A stretch of 64,000 bases of DNA from Nitrospirota bacterium. GTDB taxonomy: Bacteria; Nitrospirota; UBA9217. The stretch covers positions 1 to 64,000 of the forward strand of contig JAOUEV010000006.1 of assembly GCA_029858565.1 (NCBI GenBank), read 5' to 3'. The position numbers were made by a program, and so were the translations under genes. Of the stretch, positions 39,201 through 47,863 are shown piece by piece (position 1 is the stretch's first letter; every line of letters starts with the position of its first letter). The notes under the pieces were generated by a model. That model searched no databases. It saw only the letters and a list, made by a program, of their open reading frames with translations, and was not told where the DNA came from.

Positions 39201-40457
39201 GAAGACACGACCTACTACTGGAAGAGCCGGGCACGGGACGAGCACAACCTGGCAGGGAGCGACGCAAGCGGCTCCTTCCGGGTGAACACCACGAACAGCG
39301 CGCCGAGCGATCCGACAATCAACAGCCCGGCCTCGGGAAGCGAGAGCACCAGCACGACCCCGACGCTCGCGGTGACCAACTCGACCGACGCAGACAGCGA
39401 CAGCCTGCACTACGTCTTCGAGATCGACAGCGTGAACACCTTCAACAGCGGGAACAAGCAAATCTCGGGCCTTGTTGCCGAGGGCGCGGGCAGCACGACC
39501 TGGACGCCCGCGGCATTGACCGACAACACCACGTACTACTGGAGAATCAAAGCCAACGACGGCATCACCGACAGCGGCTGGATGACCGCGGCGAGTATCT
39601 TCGTGAACACGGCGAACGACGCTCCGACCGTGCCGACCCTGCTCAACCCGGCGGACGGTAGCAACGTCACCGTACTCGGTCCCACGTTCTCGCTCAATGC
39701 CGCGAGCGACGTGGACAACGACAGCCTGACCTATGATTTCTCGGTCTACTCGGACAGCGGGCTCTCGAGCCTCGTGACGAGCACCACGGGAGCAGGCACC
39801 AGCTGGAGCGTAAGCCAGGATCTCTCGGACAATACCACCTACTACTGGACCGCGCGGGCAGTGGATGAGCACGGACAGCCGGGTGGATGGATGACCGGCA
39901 AGTCATTCTTCGTGAACAACAACGGAACGAACGACGCTCCGACGATCACGGTCACGAAGCCGGGAGCTTCTGAGCCAGGAACCACAGGCAACAGCTTCAG
40001 CATCACCTGGACCGATTCCGACCCGGACAGCGACGCAACAATCACGCTGGGCTACGACAGCACGGGAACGGGCTGCGGCGGGACCGTGATCGCAACGAAC
40101 ATCAGCGAGAACGATCTCACGAACAGCTACAGCTGGGACATCTCGGGCCTGGCCGATGGCAGCTACTCCGTCTATGCCAAGATCGACGACGGAACCACGA
40201 GCGTCTGCTCCTATGCAGCGGGCCAGGTCGTGAAACTCGGCAGCTCAGGCGACCTGAACGCGGACGGTACGGTGGACATTGTCGACGCGCTCAAGGCGCT
40301 CCGGATGGCCGCGGGGATCGATACGGTCGCCGCGGCGGATCTTGCGAACGGCGATGTTGCGCCGATTGTGAGCGGGACTCCGCAGCCCGACGGCGTCATC
40401 GACGTGGGCGACGTGGTAGTGATCCTGCGGAAGGCCGTGGGACTGGTGAACTGGTAG
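33261..40457 (+). CDS. giant secreted/surface repeat protein: 14 delta-60-type repeats, 8 Ig-like repeats, Fn3-like domains, C-terminal dockerin-like module
   Basis: Signal peptide; (F[ND]PNA..V..I.VQ.DGKILVGG.FTTMGGV.RN.IARLNADGTLDT) x14; (PVITSPA.GTST.DTTP.VSGTAEANSTVKVY) x8; DLNADGTVDIVDALKALRMAAGI...DGVIDVGDVVVILRKAVGL. Confidence 0.9.
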   Translation: MRKRIVLVVGMCIAALLAWVPVFAATSEDGFNPKADNYVWTAAIQADGKILVGGNFSTITSNLTSTVTTTLTRNKIARLNADGSVDASFDPNASHAVQSIVAQPDGTILMGGVFTTVGGVTRLRVARLNADGTLDAAFNPSANGTVNSLAVQADGKILVGGAFTTMGGVARNKIARLNADGSLDTSFDPNANDAVSSLVVQPDGKILVGGLFTTMGGVTRNRIARLNTDGTLDTSFNPNAGNRVETMEIQPDGKILVGGTFITMGGVTRNYIARLNADGTLDTAFNPSANSTVNSIAFQADGKILAGGGFTTMGGVARNRIARFNVDGTLDGTFDPNADSTVYVVRVQPDGKVFAGGWFTTMSGVSRLSMARLNPDTTLDDTFQPVLTGAAYGMAVQPDGKVLVGGGFTIVSGVTRNYIARLNADGTLDTAFNPNANVNVSSLAVQPDGKIIAGGQFSLMGGVLRNKIARLNADGTLDTGFDPNAGSIVTAIAIQADGKILVGGFFTTMGGVTRNYIARVNTDGTLDTAFDPNAGGSVFSIAVQSDGKILVGGGFTTMGGVARNRIARLNADGTLDASFDPNANANVNSIAIQPDGKVLLGGSFSTVGGTARSKIARINADGTLDTSFNPNANNIVYAIVGLANGKIVVGGTFTTVGGVTRNRIARLNADGTLDTSFDPNSNNVVYGIAVQPDGKVLAGGTFLKMGVETRNYIARIGADDAALQDLAVSSDASTVTWLRSGSSPEVHGVTFARSADQVTWTELGAGTRISGGWQLTGLSLPMDTYDYIRARGTSAGGYQVNSTSLVESQLRYYVPDTIAPAAPVISSPANGSSTSDTTPLVSGTAEANSTVKVYDGATLVATAAANGSGAWSVSTSALIEGAHSLTATATDAAGNTSAASTAKNITIDTAAPNAPVITSPLTGTSTDDTTPLVAGTAEANSTVFVYSGATQVGSTAASGSGAWSVSTNALARGPHTLTAKARDAALNLSAASAAVTITVIPPAPVITSPANGSATNDTTPLVSGTAEANSTVTVYDGATQVGSTTATGGVWSVSTSALTVGVHSLTATATVAGPYTSVASAAVTITIDITAPGTPVITSPASGTSTKDTTPAVSGTAEANSTVKVYVGGTTLVATTTADGSGNWSVSTSALAEATYSLTATATDAAGNTSLASSAKSITIDITAPAAPSITGPASGTSTNDSTPAVSGTAEANSTVKVYAGATLVGTTTAGGGVWSVSTSTLTDNTYSLTATATDAAGNTGPSSAAVSLTIDTVSPNAPAITSHVTGASTNDTTPVISGTGEPGVTVKLFADAVQIASALVNGSGLWSAETTTLTEGLKTVYYSAWDAAGNYSPSNSIQIIIDTAAPNAPVITSPANNAILSATTPTVSGTAEANSTVKVYDSAALVGTTTANGSGNWSVSTSVLSAGTHTITATATDAAGNASAASTAKNITIDTTAPNAPVITSPANGTVTSVTTPLVSGTAESGSTVKVYAGATLVGTTTAAGGSWSVNTSNLTLGIYSLTATATDVAGNTSPASAAISITIATLPGAPTSVTATAGNAQATVAFTPPASDGGSSITGYTATSSPGGLTGTCASSPCTVTGLTNGTSYTFTVTATNAVGTGASSAASNSVTPATVPGAPTIGTATAGNAQATVAFTAPASNGGSAITGYTATSTPDGIIATGASSPITVMGLTNGTAYTFKVKATNAVGTGLESAASNSVTPNTGPYIVTPSAGAGGGFSPSMPQTVSYGETAIFTVTPDAGYHLGTVTGCGGNLAGNTYTTGLITGDCTVTASFVANTAPTVPALSSPADAGEVITLTPTLTVNASTDAEGDPVSYIFELDTVNSFDSGDKQASGATGATNWTPSNLIDNTMYYWRARSSDGTASSGWMSTASFFVNTANDAPSIPAISSPADNGVVSSATPTLTVTNATDVDKDTLTYEFEVYANSNFTGLVTSATGMGQGGSGSSSWTVDTSLAEDTTYYWKSRARDEHNLAGSDASGSFRVNTTNSAPSDPTINSPASGSESTSTTPTLAVTNSTDADSDSLHYVFEIDSVNTFNSGNKQISGLVAEGAGSTTWTPAALTDNTTYYWRIKANDGITDSGWMTAASIFVNTANDAPTVPTLLNPADGSNVTVLGPTFSLNAASDVDNDSLTYDFSVYSDSGLSSLVTSTTGAGTSWSVSQDLSDNTTYYWTARAVDEHGQPGGWMTGKSFFVNNNGTNDAPTITVTKPGASEPGTTGNSFSITWTDSDPDSDATITLGYDSTGTGCGGTVIATNISENDLTNSYSWDISGLADGSYSVYAKIDDGTTSVCSYAAGQVVKLGSSGDLNADGTVDIVDALKALRMAAGIDTVAAADLANGDVAPIVSGTPQPDGVIDVGDVVVILRKAVGLVNW
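33351..35420 (+). repeat. 14 tandem delta-60-like repeats, period ~147 nt (49 aa)
   Basis: Counted directly in the translation. Confidence 0.88.
35715..37900 (+). repeat. 8 tandem bacterial Ig-like repeats, ~91 aa each
   Basis: Counted directly in the translation (SGTAEANSTVKVY motif). Confidence 0.88.
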
Positions 40458-40637
40458 AAAGAGAAAGTAGCAAGTAGCAAGGAAAAGAGAAAAAGACACG
40501 AGCAAGGAACAAAAAAGCAGCGAAAAGATGGCGCAAGACAGGGGTAGAGGGCTAAAGGTGTAAAGGCCATGGTTGTTGCAGTTACCTTGCTGCTTGACCC
40601 CTGTTACTTGCTACTCGATCGTAAAGGAGAATATATT

Positions 40638-41135
40638 ATGAAACGAATGCTCATATTCTTACTGATGCTCTTGACCCTATCCCTCCTCGCCGCCTGCGGC
40701 GGGGGAGGCGGCGGCGGAGCGACGGCACCGGTTGTCGAACCGACGCAGGCCTTTGTGAAGATCAGCACCTCGGGCACGCTTCCGTCAGGTACGCTGGTCG
40801 GCGGGGTGGACGTGACCGTGACGCTTCCTTCGGGCGTGACCGTCGCAAGCACGACACCGCCGCAGACCGACGCGGGCGTCGTGGCTGGTTCGGGTCTGGC
40901 CGGATCATCGGCTTCGGCCATGGGCACCTATGGCTCTTCGGAAAATGCGGTGCGCGTGCTGCTGGCTGACCCGGACGGCATGGCAGCGGGCGAGTTCGCC
41001 ACCGTGACCTGTGCCATTGCTTCAGGCAGTTCTCCGTCGGCCTCGGACTTCACGGTATCTTCCGCGACCGTGAAGGACCTGAACGGCGCTGCGATCAGCG
41101 GGATGACCGCGACGCTCAGCGTGACGATGCAATAG
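40638..41135 (+). CDS. lipoprotein with cohesin-like domain
   Basis: MKRMLIFLLMLLTLSLLAACGGGGG lipobox; VDVTVTLPSGVTV...AAGEFATVTCAIASGSSPSASDFTVSSATVKDLNGAAI resembles the cohesin-like fold pattern. Confidence 0.65.
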   Translation: MKRMLIFLLMLLTLSLLAACGGGGGGGATAPVVEPTQAFVKISTSGTLPSGTLVGGVDVTVTLPSGVTVASTTPPQTDAGVVAGSGLAGSSASAMGTYGSSENAVRVLLADPDGMAAGEFATVTCAIASGSSPSASDFTVSSATVKDLNGAAISGMTATLSVTMQ

Positions 41136-41225
41136 GCGAAGATGGAGCAGGATTCCGAACGCGAGCACGACGGACGTTGCGGTGATGTTTCAGTAATATG
41201 CTTTTTATCAGAAAAAAATGATATA

Positions 41226-41262
41226 ATACGGCCGGACCTCCCTCGGGAAGGTCCGGCCGTAT
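41226..41262. terminator. strong hairpin terminator, possibly bidirectional
   Basis: atacggccggacct-ccctcggga-aggtccggccgtat (14-bp perfect stem), A-rich upstream and T-rich downstream. Confidence 0.75.
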
Positions 41263-41286
41263 CATTTTCCCCCAGGCGGTGCTGTC

Positions 41287-42564
41287 ATGTCCACCCGGTT
41301 TTTTTATAGTGCGACCGAGGTCCTGCTGTTGCTCGCAATGTCGATCAGTGCGTTTGCCTCAGCTGGCATATCCGTCTCATCGTCAGGCGGGGGGGCGTAT
41401 TCCATTGACGGCGCCGCGTTCGACAGAGCGGCGGCGATCGAGCTTACCCTCACCTATGACCGCGGCGCTCTCTCAAATCCGCGCGTAATCCAGGGCCCGC
41501 TCCTGTCCGGCGCCCTCGTTGCGGTCAATCCCAATACGCCTGGCGTGATACGGATCGCGGCAGTCACCACAATGCCTATTAGCGGCGGCGGCGGGATCGC
41601 GTCCGTGGTCTTCGATACCCACGGATCATCCGGGGGGGTCACCTCGGTCTCCGCCCGGCTCTCGGCCCTGAACGGCAGCGCCCTCCCGGTCCTGGCGTCA
41701 GTGGTGAATCCCGGCGTTTCGCCGACCACGCCGCAAGGGGAGGATTCGCCGGGAGCCGCGCCGGCGGAAGAAATGCGAACAACGGCGACCCTGCCCGCAG
41801 TCGTGGTTTCCGGAGGGGCGGTCGCTGTTTCCGGCGAAGCGGATCGCACAGTTGACCGTGGCGACCCGGAAGCGATTCCCGGCAAGGCGGATGCCGGCCA
41901 GGACCAGCCTGAACCGATCATGCTTGCGGCGCGCGAACCGTCGCCGCTGAAGAAACCGGCGGCTCCTGAAGCAGCGCAAGCCAGAAAGATTTATACGCAG
42001 CAGGGCGTGCTGGAGAAATTCCGGAAATACCAGGGGGTGCGTTCGCGGAAGGCGCTCGTCTCTCTGTTTGAACAGGACGGCATGATCGGGTACCGGCAGG
42101 AACCGGCCATCGCCCTGTCGGACGGAAAGAAAACGGTGAAAGCGATATTCATCGCTCCGGCCGACTTGAACGGCAAGCCCGATATCGCTATTGCCGGAGC
42201 CCGCCTGGTTTCACTCGATCGGCACCCTGATTTTACCAACACCTGGGTGGCGGACCTGCTCCCCTATAAGAATGCCTCTGAAGCAGCGATCACTGTTCCG
42301 CTCACGGACCTCATCATGATCCTGCCTGTTACCATTGCGCCGCCGGCGAAAGCAGATCTCGACCGATCAGGGGGGGTGACGGAGGAGGATTTCGGGATCT
42401 TCCTGAGCGCGACGAATGCCGAAAGGAATCTTGCCTCCGATCTGAACGGAGACGGAAGGCGGGACTATTACGATGATTTTATTTTTACCGCGAATTACCT
42501 GATGCGGATGGAAGCGGCGGCCGGCAAGAAGGAGTCTCCTCGCCAAGGGCCGGAGCGCAGGTAA
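41287..42564 (+). CDS. secreted protein with N-terminal cohesin-like and C-terminal dockerin/EF-hand-like region
   Basis: Signal peptide; ELTLTYDRGALSNPRV...GVIRIAAVTTMPISGGGGIASVVFDT; C-term KADLDRSGGVTEEDFGIFLSATN...SDLNGDGRRDYYDDFIFTANYL. Confidence 0.65.
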   Translation: MSTRFFYSATEVLLLLAMSISAFASAGISVSSSGGGAYSIDGAAFDRAAAIELTLTYDRGALSNPRVIQGPLLSGALVAVNPNTPGVIRIAAVTTMPISGGGGIASVVFDTHGSSGGVTSVSARLSALNGSALPVLASVVNPGVSPTTPQGEDSPGAAPAEEMRTTATLPAVVVSGGAVAVSGEADRTVDRGDPEAIPGKADAGQDQPEPIMLAAREPSPLKKPAAPEAAQARKIYTQQGVLEKFRKYQGVRSRKALVSLFEQDGMIGYRQEPAIALSDGKKTVKAIFIAPADLNGKPDIAIAGARLVSLDRHPDFTNTWVADLLPYKNASEAAITVPLTDLIMILPVTIAPPAKADLDRSGGVTEEDFGIFLSATNAERNLASDLNGDGRRDYYDDFIFTANYLMRMEAAAGKKESPRQGPERR

Positions 42565-42713
42565 GCCGCACAGAACGCAAAGATCGGCCTTTCGTATAAT
42601 AGTTGAAGAAACGGATTTCGCTTCAGAAACCCGAGGAAGAACCTTTAAAAAGCAATGGAGAAGGGTTGGCGAAATGGGGGGTGGGTAACTCGACGTGCAG
42701 CAGTGCCCGTCCC

Positions 42714-43175
42714 TTACGGCATCTTGAACTCTTTTCCAGCCATCCTGACCGTCAGCACCGGGCAGGACGCCTTGCGCACCACTTTTTCCGCGGTGCTGCC
42801 GAAGAGCATGTGGTCGATGCCGGTCCGGCCGTGGGTCCCGATGACGATCAGGTCCGCGTTCTTTTCCTTCGCCGTCCTGATGATCTCCACAAAGGGAACG
42901 CCCCGCACCACCAGCTTCTCCACGTCCTTGACCCTGCCAGCGGCCTCGCTGTCCCACTTCTCCATTTCCCGGTCAGCGCTTTTCTGCATGTCCTCGACCA
43001 GGTCCGCTGCGGAGATCGAAGACGGGATGTACCATTCCGCTATGCTGATGTCCTGGATGACATAGAGCAGGACCAGCCTGGCCTTATAGTCCTGGGCAAG
43101 GGACATGGCATAGTCCATGGCAGCCCGGGCGCCCTGCGAAAAATCAGTCGGGAACAGGATGGTCTTGATCTGCAT
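42714..43175 (-). CDS. universal stress protein (UspA family)
   Basis: KTILFPTDFSQGARAAMDYA...DLIVIGTHGRTGIDHMLFGSTAEKVVRKASCPVLTVR. Confidence 0.94.
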   Translation of the reverse strand: MQIKTILFPTDFSQGARAAMDYAMSLAQDYKARLVLLYVIQDISIAEWYIPSSISAADLVEDMQKSADREMEKWDSEAAGRVKDVEKLVVRGVPFVEIIRTAKEKNADLIVIGTHGRTGIDHMLFGSTAEKVVRKASCPVLTVRMAGKEFKMP

Positions 43176-43319
43176 AGCGGAAAGGCCTCCTTGGTCAGTG
43201 GTTGTGCCTGCAATTCAAGTGTATCGCCGGTATGTCCCGATGTCAACCGTTGTCTGTTCCCGGTGCTGAAAAGACCGTCGCAAAAGCACCAACAGGCTGA
43301 AAAGGTTCGCAAATAACCG

Positions 43320-43348
43320 TTGACAATCCTTTTTCCTGCGGTTATAAA
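43320..43348 (+). promoter_or_regulatory. putative sigma70 promoter (TTGACA-17-TATAAA) immediately before ilvE
   Basis: ttgaca 43320-43325, tataaa 43343-43348, ATG at 43357. Confidence 0.7.
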
Positions 43349-43356
43349 TACTGCCT

Positions 43357-44280
43357 ATGCTTCAGGCCACTGAAAAGATCTGGATGGACGGCAAGTTCGT
43401 CGCATGGAACGATGCGAAGGTCCATGTGCTGACCCACACGCTTCATTACGGCACGGGCGTGTTCGAAGGCATCCGCTGCTATAAGACCGACTCCGCCGGC
43501 TCCGGCGTGTTCCGGCTCAAGGAGCATGTGGACCGCCTCTTTACGTCGGCCCACATCTGCCAGATGGATATCCCCTTTACCCGCGAACAGGTCGCCGAGG
43601 CGATCCTTGAGACCATCCGGGTGAACAAGATCGAGGCCTGTTACATCCGGCCGCTGGCGTTCATCGGCTACGGCGCCATGGGCATCTATCCCAAGGAAAA
43701 TCCGGTACAGCTGATCATCGCGGTCTGGCCCTGGGGAAGCTACCTGGGCGAGGAAGGCGTGAAGAACGGTATTCGCGTCAAGATCTCCTCCTTTACGCGG
43801 CCCCATATCAATGCTACCATGGTCCGTTCCAAGACCGTTGCCAACTACGCGAACTCGCTCCTGGCGAAGCGCGAGGCGCTCAAGGACGGATACGACGAAG
43901 CCATGCTGCTGGACACCGACGGCTATGTGGCCGAAGGCAGCGGTGAGAACGTGTTCATCGTGCGGAAAGGCGTGATCAAGACGCCGCCGCTCACCGCGAT
44001 CCTCGAAGGCATCACCCGCGAGACCATCATGCAGCTTGCTGCCGAGCGGAATCTGCGCGTGGTGGAGGAGCGGTTCACGCGCGACGAACTGTACATCGCC
44101 GACGAGGCGTTCTTCACCGGCACGGCTGCTGAGATCACACCTATCCGTGAAGTGGACAACCGCAGGATCGGGACCGGCAAGCCGGGACCGGTGACCACCG
44201 CGCTCAAGGCGGCGTTCTTCGATGTGGTTCAGGGCCGGGACAAGAAACATGCGGACTGGCTGGCAATGGTGAAGAAGTAA
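43357..44280 (+). CDS. ilvE: branched-chain-amino-acid aminotransferase
   Basis: [55 protein letters not shown]. Confidence 0.96.
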   Translation: MLQATEKIWMDGKFVAWNDAKVHVLTHTLHYGTGVFEGIRCYKTDSAGSGVFRLKEHVDRLFTSAHICQMDIPFTREQVAEAILETIRVNKIEACYIRPLAFIGYGAMGIYPKENPVQLIIAVWPWGSYLGEEGVKNGIRVKISSFTRPHINATMVRSKTVANYANSLLAKREALKDGYDEAMLLDTDGYVAEGSGENVFIVRKGVIKTPPLTAILEGITRETIMQLAAERNLRVVEERFTRDELYIADEAFFTGTAAEITPIREVDNRRIGTGKPGPVTTALKAAFFDVVQGRDKKHADWLAMVKK

Positions 44281-44293
44281 GCTTACACAAAGT

Positions 44294-44378
44294 GCCGATG
44301 TGGTGGAACTGGTAGACACGCACGTTTGAGGGGCGTGTGGGGCAACCCATGGGGGTTCAAATCCCCCCGTCGGCACCA
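44294..44378 (+). tRNA. tRNA-Leu (anticodon GAG), CCA encoded
   Basis: Acceptor gccgatg/cgtcggc; anticodon arm cacgt-ttGAGgg-gcgtg; variable arm; gggttcaaatccccc T arm; 3' acca. Confidence 0.93.
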
Positions 44379-44434
44379 TTCTTTTTCCGGGCCTGTCGCG
44401 CCGGACAGGGCATCTGCCCTGGATCTTTGAGTTC

Positions 44435-44468
44435 CGTCAGGCGCAGCCCGCCTGACGTATTTTTTTTA
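44435..44468 (+). terminator. Rho-independent terminator after tRNA-Leu
   Basis: cgtcaggcg-cagcc-cgcctgacg then tattttttttat. Confidence 0.85.
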
Positions 44469-44502
44469 TATCCACTCTTCCGTTCCTGCGTCACGTCATA
44501 TC

Positions 44503-46116
44503 ATGATAAAACGACTTCCGTCTCTATATGGATTTCTCATCGCCCTGGGGCTCTTGCTGCAGGGTCAGCCGGCGTTCGCCCAGCCCGCACAGAACGGCAT
44601 GGGCATCATTTCGGTGCCCCTTGCCAATGTCCGTTCAGAGCCGGAGCCGAAAGCCCCCATCGTGACCCAGGTGCTGCTAGCCGATGAGGTGCGCATCCTG
44701 GAAAAGCTCGATTACCGGTACCGCATCGCCATCCCCAATCAAGGGGACCGTGAGGGCTGGATCCATCAGGAGGCGGTCCTCCTCCCCCGCGACAACGGCA
44801 AGACGTTCTTTGCCTCCGACCGCCAGCGGATCGTGATCGCTGCGCCGAAAACTCCGGCCCTGATCATTGACCGCACCGGGAACCATGTCATCTCTCTTTA
44901 TGCCGGGACCAGGCTGCCGGTGGCTGCAAAGACCGCGGAAGGCTACAAGGTCCAGTTCCCCGATCACACGCTCGCCATCATCCCCGAGGCAGACGTCATG
45001 CCGGTGAAGCCGCGGAATCCGGTCTTTGAGGACATCGCGCCTGCGGAGATCGCCAGGACCGCGCAGAAGTTCAAGGGCGTCCGCTACCTGAGCGGCGGCA
45101 TAACTGCCCAGGGTATTGACACCCGCGGCCTGATCTACACGGTCTACCGCGTCCACGGGATCGATCTCACCATGGATCCCGACGCACTGCGGTCAAAGCT
45201 TACCCGCGTGCCCAAGAAGGAACTCGAGCCCGGCGATGTTCTTGCCTTTTACGGCGAAGGTCTCGGCTTGTATGTCGCCAACGGGCAGTTCCTGCACGTT
45301 CCGCGCAAGACCACGGTCCAGACCGGAGGCGTGCACGACCGGCGCTATGCCAAGGCGCTCCAGTTCGGATTGCGCGTGCTCGGCCCGGACCCGGCGCAGA
45401 AAAAACTGCCAGCGGAAATGACCGCCGACGAGATCCTGGTCGCCCAGTCCTATGCAGCAGGGATGCCGCTTCCCCGGCGGATCGTGTTCTGGGCCGAACG
45501 GTTCATTGGGACTCCGTACGATCCGGACCCCCTCGGCCTCTATGTCCGGTCGAACCGCATTGTGACCGATGAGATGGCCGACTGCATGTACCTCACCTTC
45601 CGGGCTGTCGAGCTTGCCCGTTCCGCAACGCCCGGAGAGGCGGTCGAGCAGGCGCTGGACCTCCGGTTCCGCACAAAGGGAACGCTCCGCGACGGCATCG
45701 TGGAGAACTACAACGAGCGGTTCGACTACGGCGAGGACATGGTCTGGAGCGGCAAGTGGGGCAGGAATATCACCGCGGACCTCGGCGCGGTCAGGACCAT
45801 CCCCGGATCCCGGGGAAAAGAGACTGTGGACATGCTGCCCAAGGCAGCGCTCGCGACGCGGACGCTCCAGAAGCAGCTGCAGGACGGGGATGTCATCTAC
45901 TGGGTGAAGGACCCGAAGAAGCGCGTGGTCGAGGAGATCGTGGCGCATCTGTCCTTTGTCCATGTGAAGAACAATAAGGCGTACCTCATCCACGCCTCGG
46001 GCAGCAAGGACAGCGCGACCCGCAAGGGCGGCGGCGCGGTAAAGGAAGTTCCGTTCAGCGATTATGTGCGCGATATGAAGTTCGTGGGCGCTCTTGTGAC
46101 GCGGCTCGAACAGTAG
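44503..46116 (+). CDS. secreted SH3-like / NlpC-like protein with DUF1460-like C-terminal region
   Basis: Signal peptide; SVPLANVRSEPEPKAPIVTQVLLADEVRIL...GWIHQEAV; FIGTPYDPDPLGLYVRSNRIVTDEMADCMYLTFRAVELA. Confidence 0.7.
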   Translation: MIKRLPSLYGFLIALGLLLQGQPAFAQPAQNGMGIISVPLANVRSEPEPKAPIVTQVLLADEVRILEKLDYRYRIAIPNQGDREGWIHQEAVLLPRDNGKTFFASDRQRIVIAAPKTPALIIDRTGNHVISLYAGTRLPVAAKTAEGYKVQFPDHTLAIIPEADVMPVKPRNPVFEDIAPAEIARTAQKFKGVRYLSGGITAQGIDTRGLIYTVYRVHGIDLTMDPDALRSKLTRVPKKELEPGDVLAFYGEGLGLYVANGQFLHVPRKTTVQTGGVHDRRYAKALQFGLRVLGPDPAQKKLPAEMTADEILVAQSYAAGMPLPRRIVFWAERFIGTPYDPDPLGLYVRSNRIVTDEMADCMYLTFRAVELARSATPGEAVEQALDLRFRTKGTLRDGIVENYNERFDYGEDMVWSGKWGRNITADLGAVRTIPGSRGKETVDMLPKAALATRTLQKQLQDGDVIYWVKDPKKRVVEEIVAHLSFVHVKNNKAYLIHASGSKDSATRKGGGAVKEVPFSDYVRDMKFVGALVTRLEQ

Positions 46117-46151
46117 CAGGTGGCTGAACGTGGCTTCCCCTCCCTTGGTGG

Positions 46152-46176
46152 TCATTCCCGCGCAGGCGGGAATCCA
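46152..46176. repeat. small palindromic intergenic repeat (tcattcccgcgcaggcgggaatcca)
   Basis: Near-perfect palindrome resembling widespread attcccgcNNNgcgggaat intergenic elements. Confidence 0.6.
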
Positions 46177-46330
46177 GTGACAGGTTCTCCGCTTTTTGTT
46201 TGACATCCTTTCCTGCTCTCTGCTATCCTCTCGGGTAATCGGATGCCTGGCCCGGGGAGGTCGCACTCCTCGCTCAGGTTCTTCAATCCGAAATCCGCAA
46301 TCTCAGATCCGCAATTGAATAAGGAGCCTC

Positions 46331-47863
46331 ATGCTTGCCAAGGTGATGAGCGCGGCCGTGCTCGGAATCGACGCCTATTCCGTGGAGGTGGAGGTCGATA
46401 TCGCCAGCCGCGGTCTGCCGTTCTTTTCCACGGTCGGCCTGCCCGATGCTGCGGTCAAGGAAAGCAAGGAGCGGGTGCGCGCGGCGCTCAAGAACACGGG
46501 ATTCGACTTCCCCCTGAAGCAGGTGGTGGTCAATCTCGCGCCTGCTGACATCAAGAAAGAAGGGTCTGCCTTTGACCTGCCCATTGCCGTTGCCATGCTG
46601 ATCGGCGAGGGCGTGCTTACCCAGGAAATGGTCGATGGCTACATCATCACCGGCGAGCTTGCCCTGGACGGAAGGGTGAAGTCCGTGCGGGGAGCCTTGT
46701 CCATGGCAGTGCTGGGCAAGCGGTCCAACTGCCGCGGCATGATCCTTCCGCAGGAGAATGCGGCCGAGGCAGCGGTCGTGGACCCGGTCAAGGTCTACGG
46801 TGTGAGAACGCTCCCCGAGGTCGTTGAGTTCCTAGGCGGCAAAGCGGCACTGGAGCACCTGCGGATCGATGTACAGAACGCTTTCGAGACCTTCTCGCTC
46901 TATCAGGAGGATTTCTCCGAGGTGCGCGGACAGGAGCATGCAAAGCGCGCCATCGAGATCGCCGCCGCCGGCGGCCACAACATCATCATGATCGGCCCTC
47001 CGGGGTCAGGCAAGACCATGCTCGCGCGTCGTCTTCCGTCGGTGCTTCCGCGGATGAGCTTTGACGAATCCATCGAGACCACCAAGATCCACAGCATCAT
47101 GGGATTGCTCAAGCAGGGCCAGCCTTTGATCGCAACAAGACCGTTCCGCAGCCCTCATCATACAATTTCCGACGCCGGCCTGATCGGCGGAGGCCAGGTC
47201 CCGAAGCCCGGCGAGGTCAGCCTGTCCCATAATGGGGTGCTTTTCCTGGACGAGTTGCCGGAGTTCAAGCGCAATGTGCTTGAAGCGCTCCGTCAGCCGC
47301 TCGAAGACGGCCAGGTGACCATCTCCCGCGCTTTAACCTCGCTCACCTATCCCGCGTCGCTCATGCTCGTGGCTGCCATGAACCCCTGTAAGTGCCAGGG
47401 CCGGGGCGATCCACAACGGCCTTGCACCTGCACGCCGAACCAGATCAGGCAGTATCAGTCGAAGATCTCCGGTCCGCTCCTGGACAGGATCGATATACAC
47501 GTCGAGGTTCCTGCAGTGAAGTTCAACGAGATATCATCGGATAAAGCAGCTGAACCATCGATTGCGATCAGGGATCGTGTTGTCAAAGCTCGAACAATCC
47601 AGTATGAGCGGTTCATTAATGATGGGATCTATTCCAACGCGCAGATGAAACCGAGACATATCCGTAAATACTGCAAGATCGACGATGACTCGCTGCGGCT
47701 CATGGAAATGGCCATGAACCGGCTGGGACTTTCCGCGCGGGCATACAGCCGCATCCTGAAGGTGTCACGAACGATCGCGGATATCGAGTGCAGCGATAAA
47801 ATAGCTTCCCATCACATCTCAGAAGCGATCCAGTATCGGAGCTTGGATAGAAAAGCGGTCTGA
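46331..47863 (+). CDS. comM: ComM/YifB-family Mg-chelatase-like ATPase
   Basis: GLPDAAVKESKERVRAALKNTGF; GPPGSGKTMLARRLPSVLP; NPCKC...CTCTPNQIRQYQSKISGPLLDRIDIHVEV. Confidence 0.95.
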   Translation: MLAKVMSAAVLGIDAYSVEVEVDIASRGLPFFSTVGLPDAAVKESKERVRAALKNTGFDFPLKQVVVNLAPADIKKEGSAFDLPIAVAMLIGEGVLTQEMVDGYIITGELALDGRVKSVRGALSMAVLGKRSNCRGMILPQENAAEAAVVDPVKVYGVRTLPEVVEFLGGKAALEHLRIDVQNAFETFSLYQEDFSEVRGQEHAKRAIEIAAAGGHNIIMIGPPGSGKTMLARRLPSVLPRMSFDESIETTKIHSIMGLLKQGQPLIATRPFRSPHHTISDAGLIGGGQVPKPGEVSLSHNGVLFLDELPEFKRNVLEALRQPLEDGQVTISRALTSLTYPASLMLVAAMNPCKCQGRGDPQRPCTCTPNQIRQYQSKISGPLLDRIDIHVEVPAVKFNEISSDKAAEPSIAIRDRVVKARTIQYERFINDGIYSNAQMKPRHIRKYCKIDDDSLRLMEMAMNRLGLSARAYSRILKVSRTIADIECSDKIASHHISEAIQYRSLDRKAV

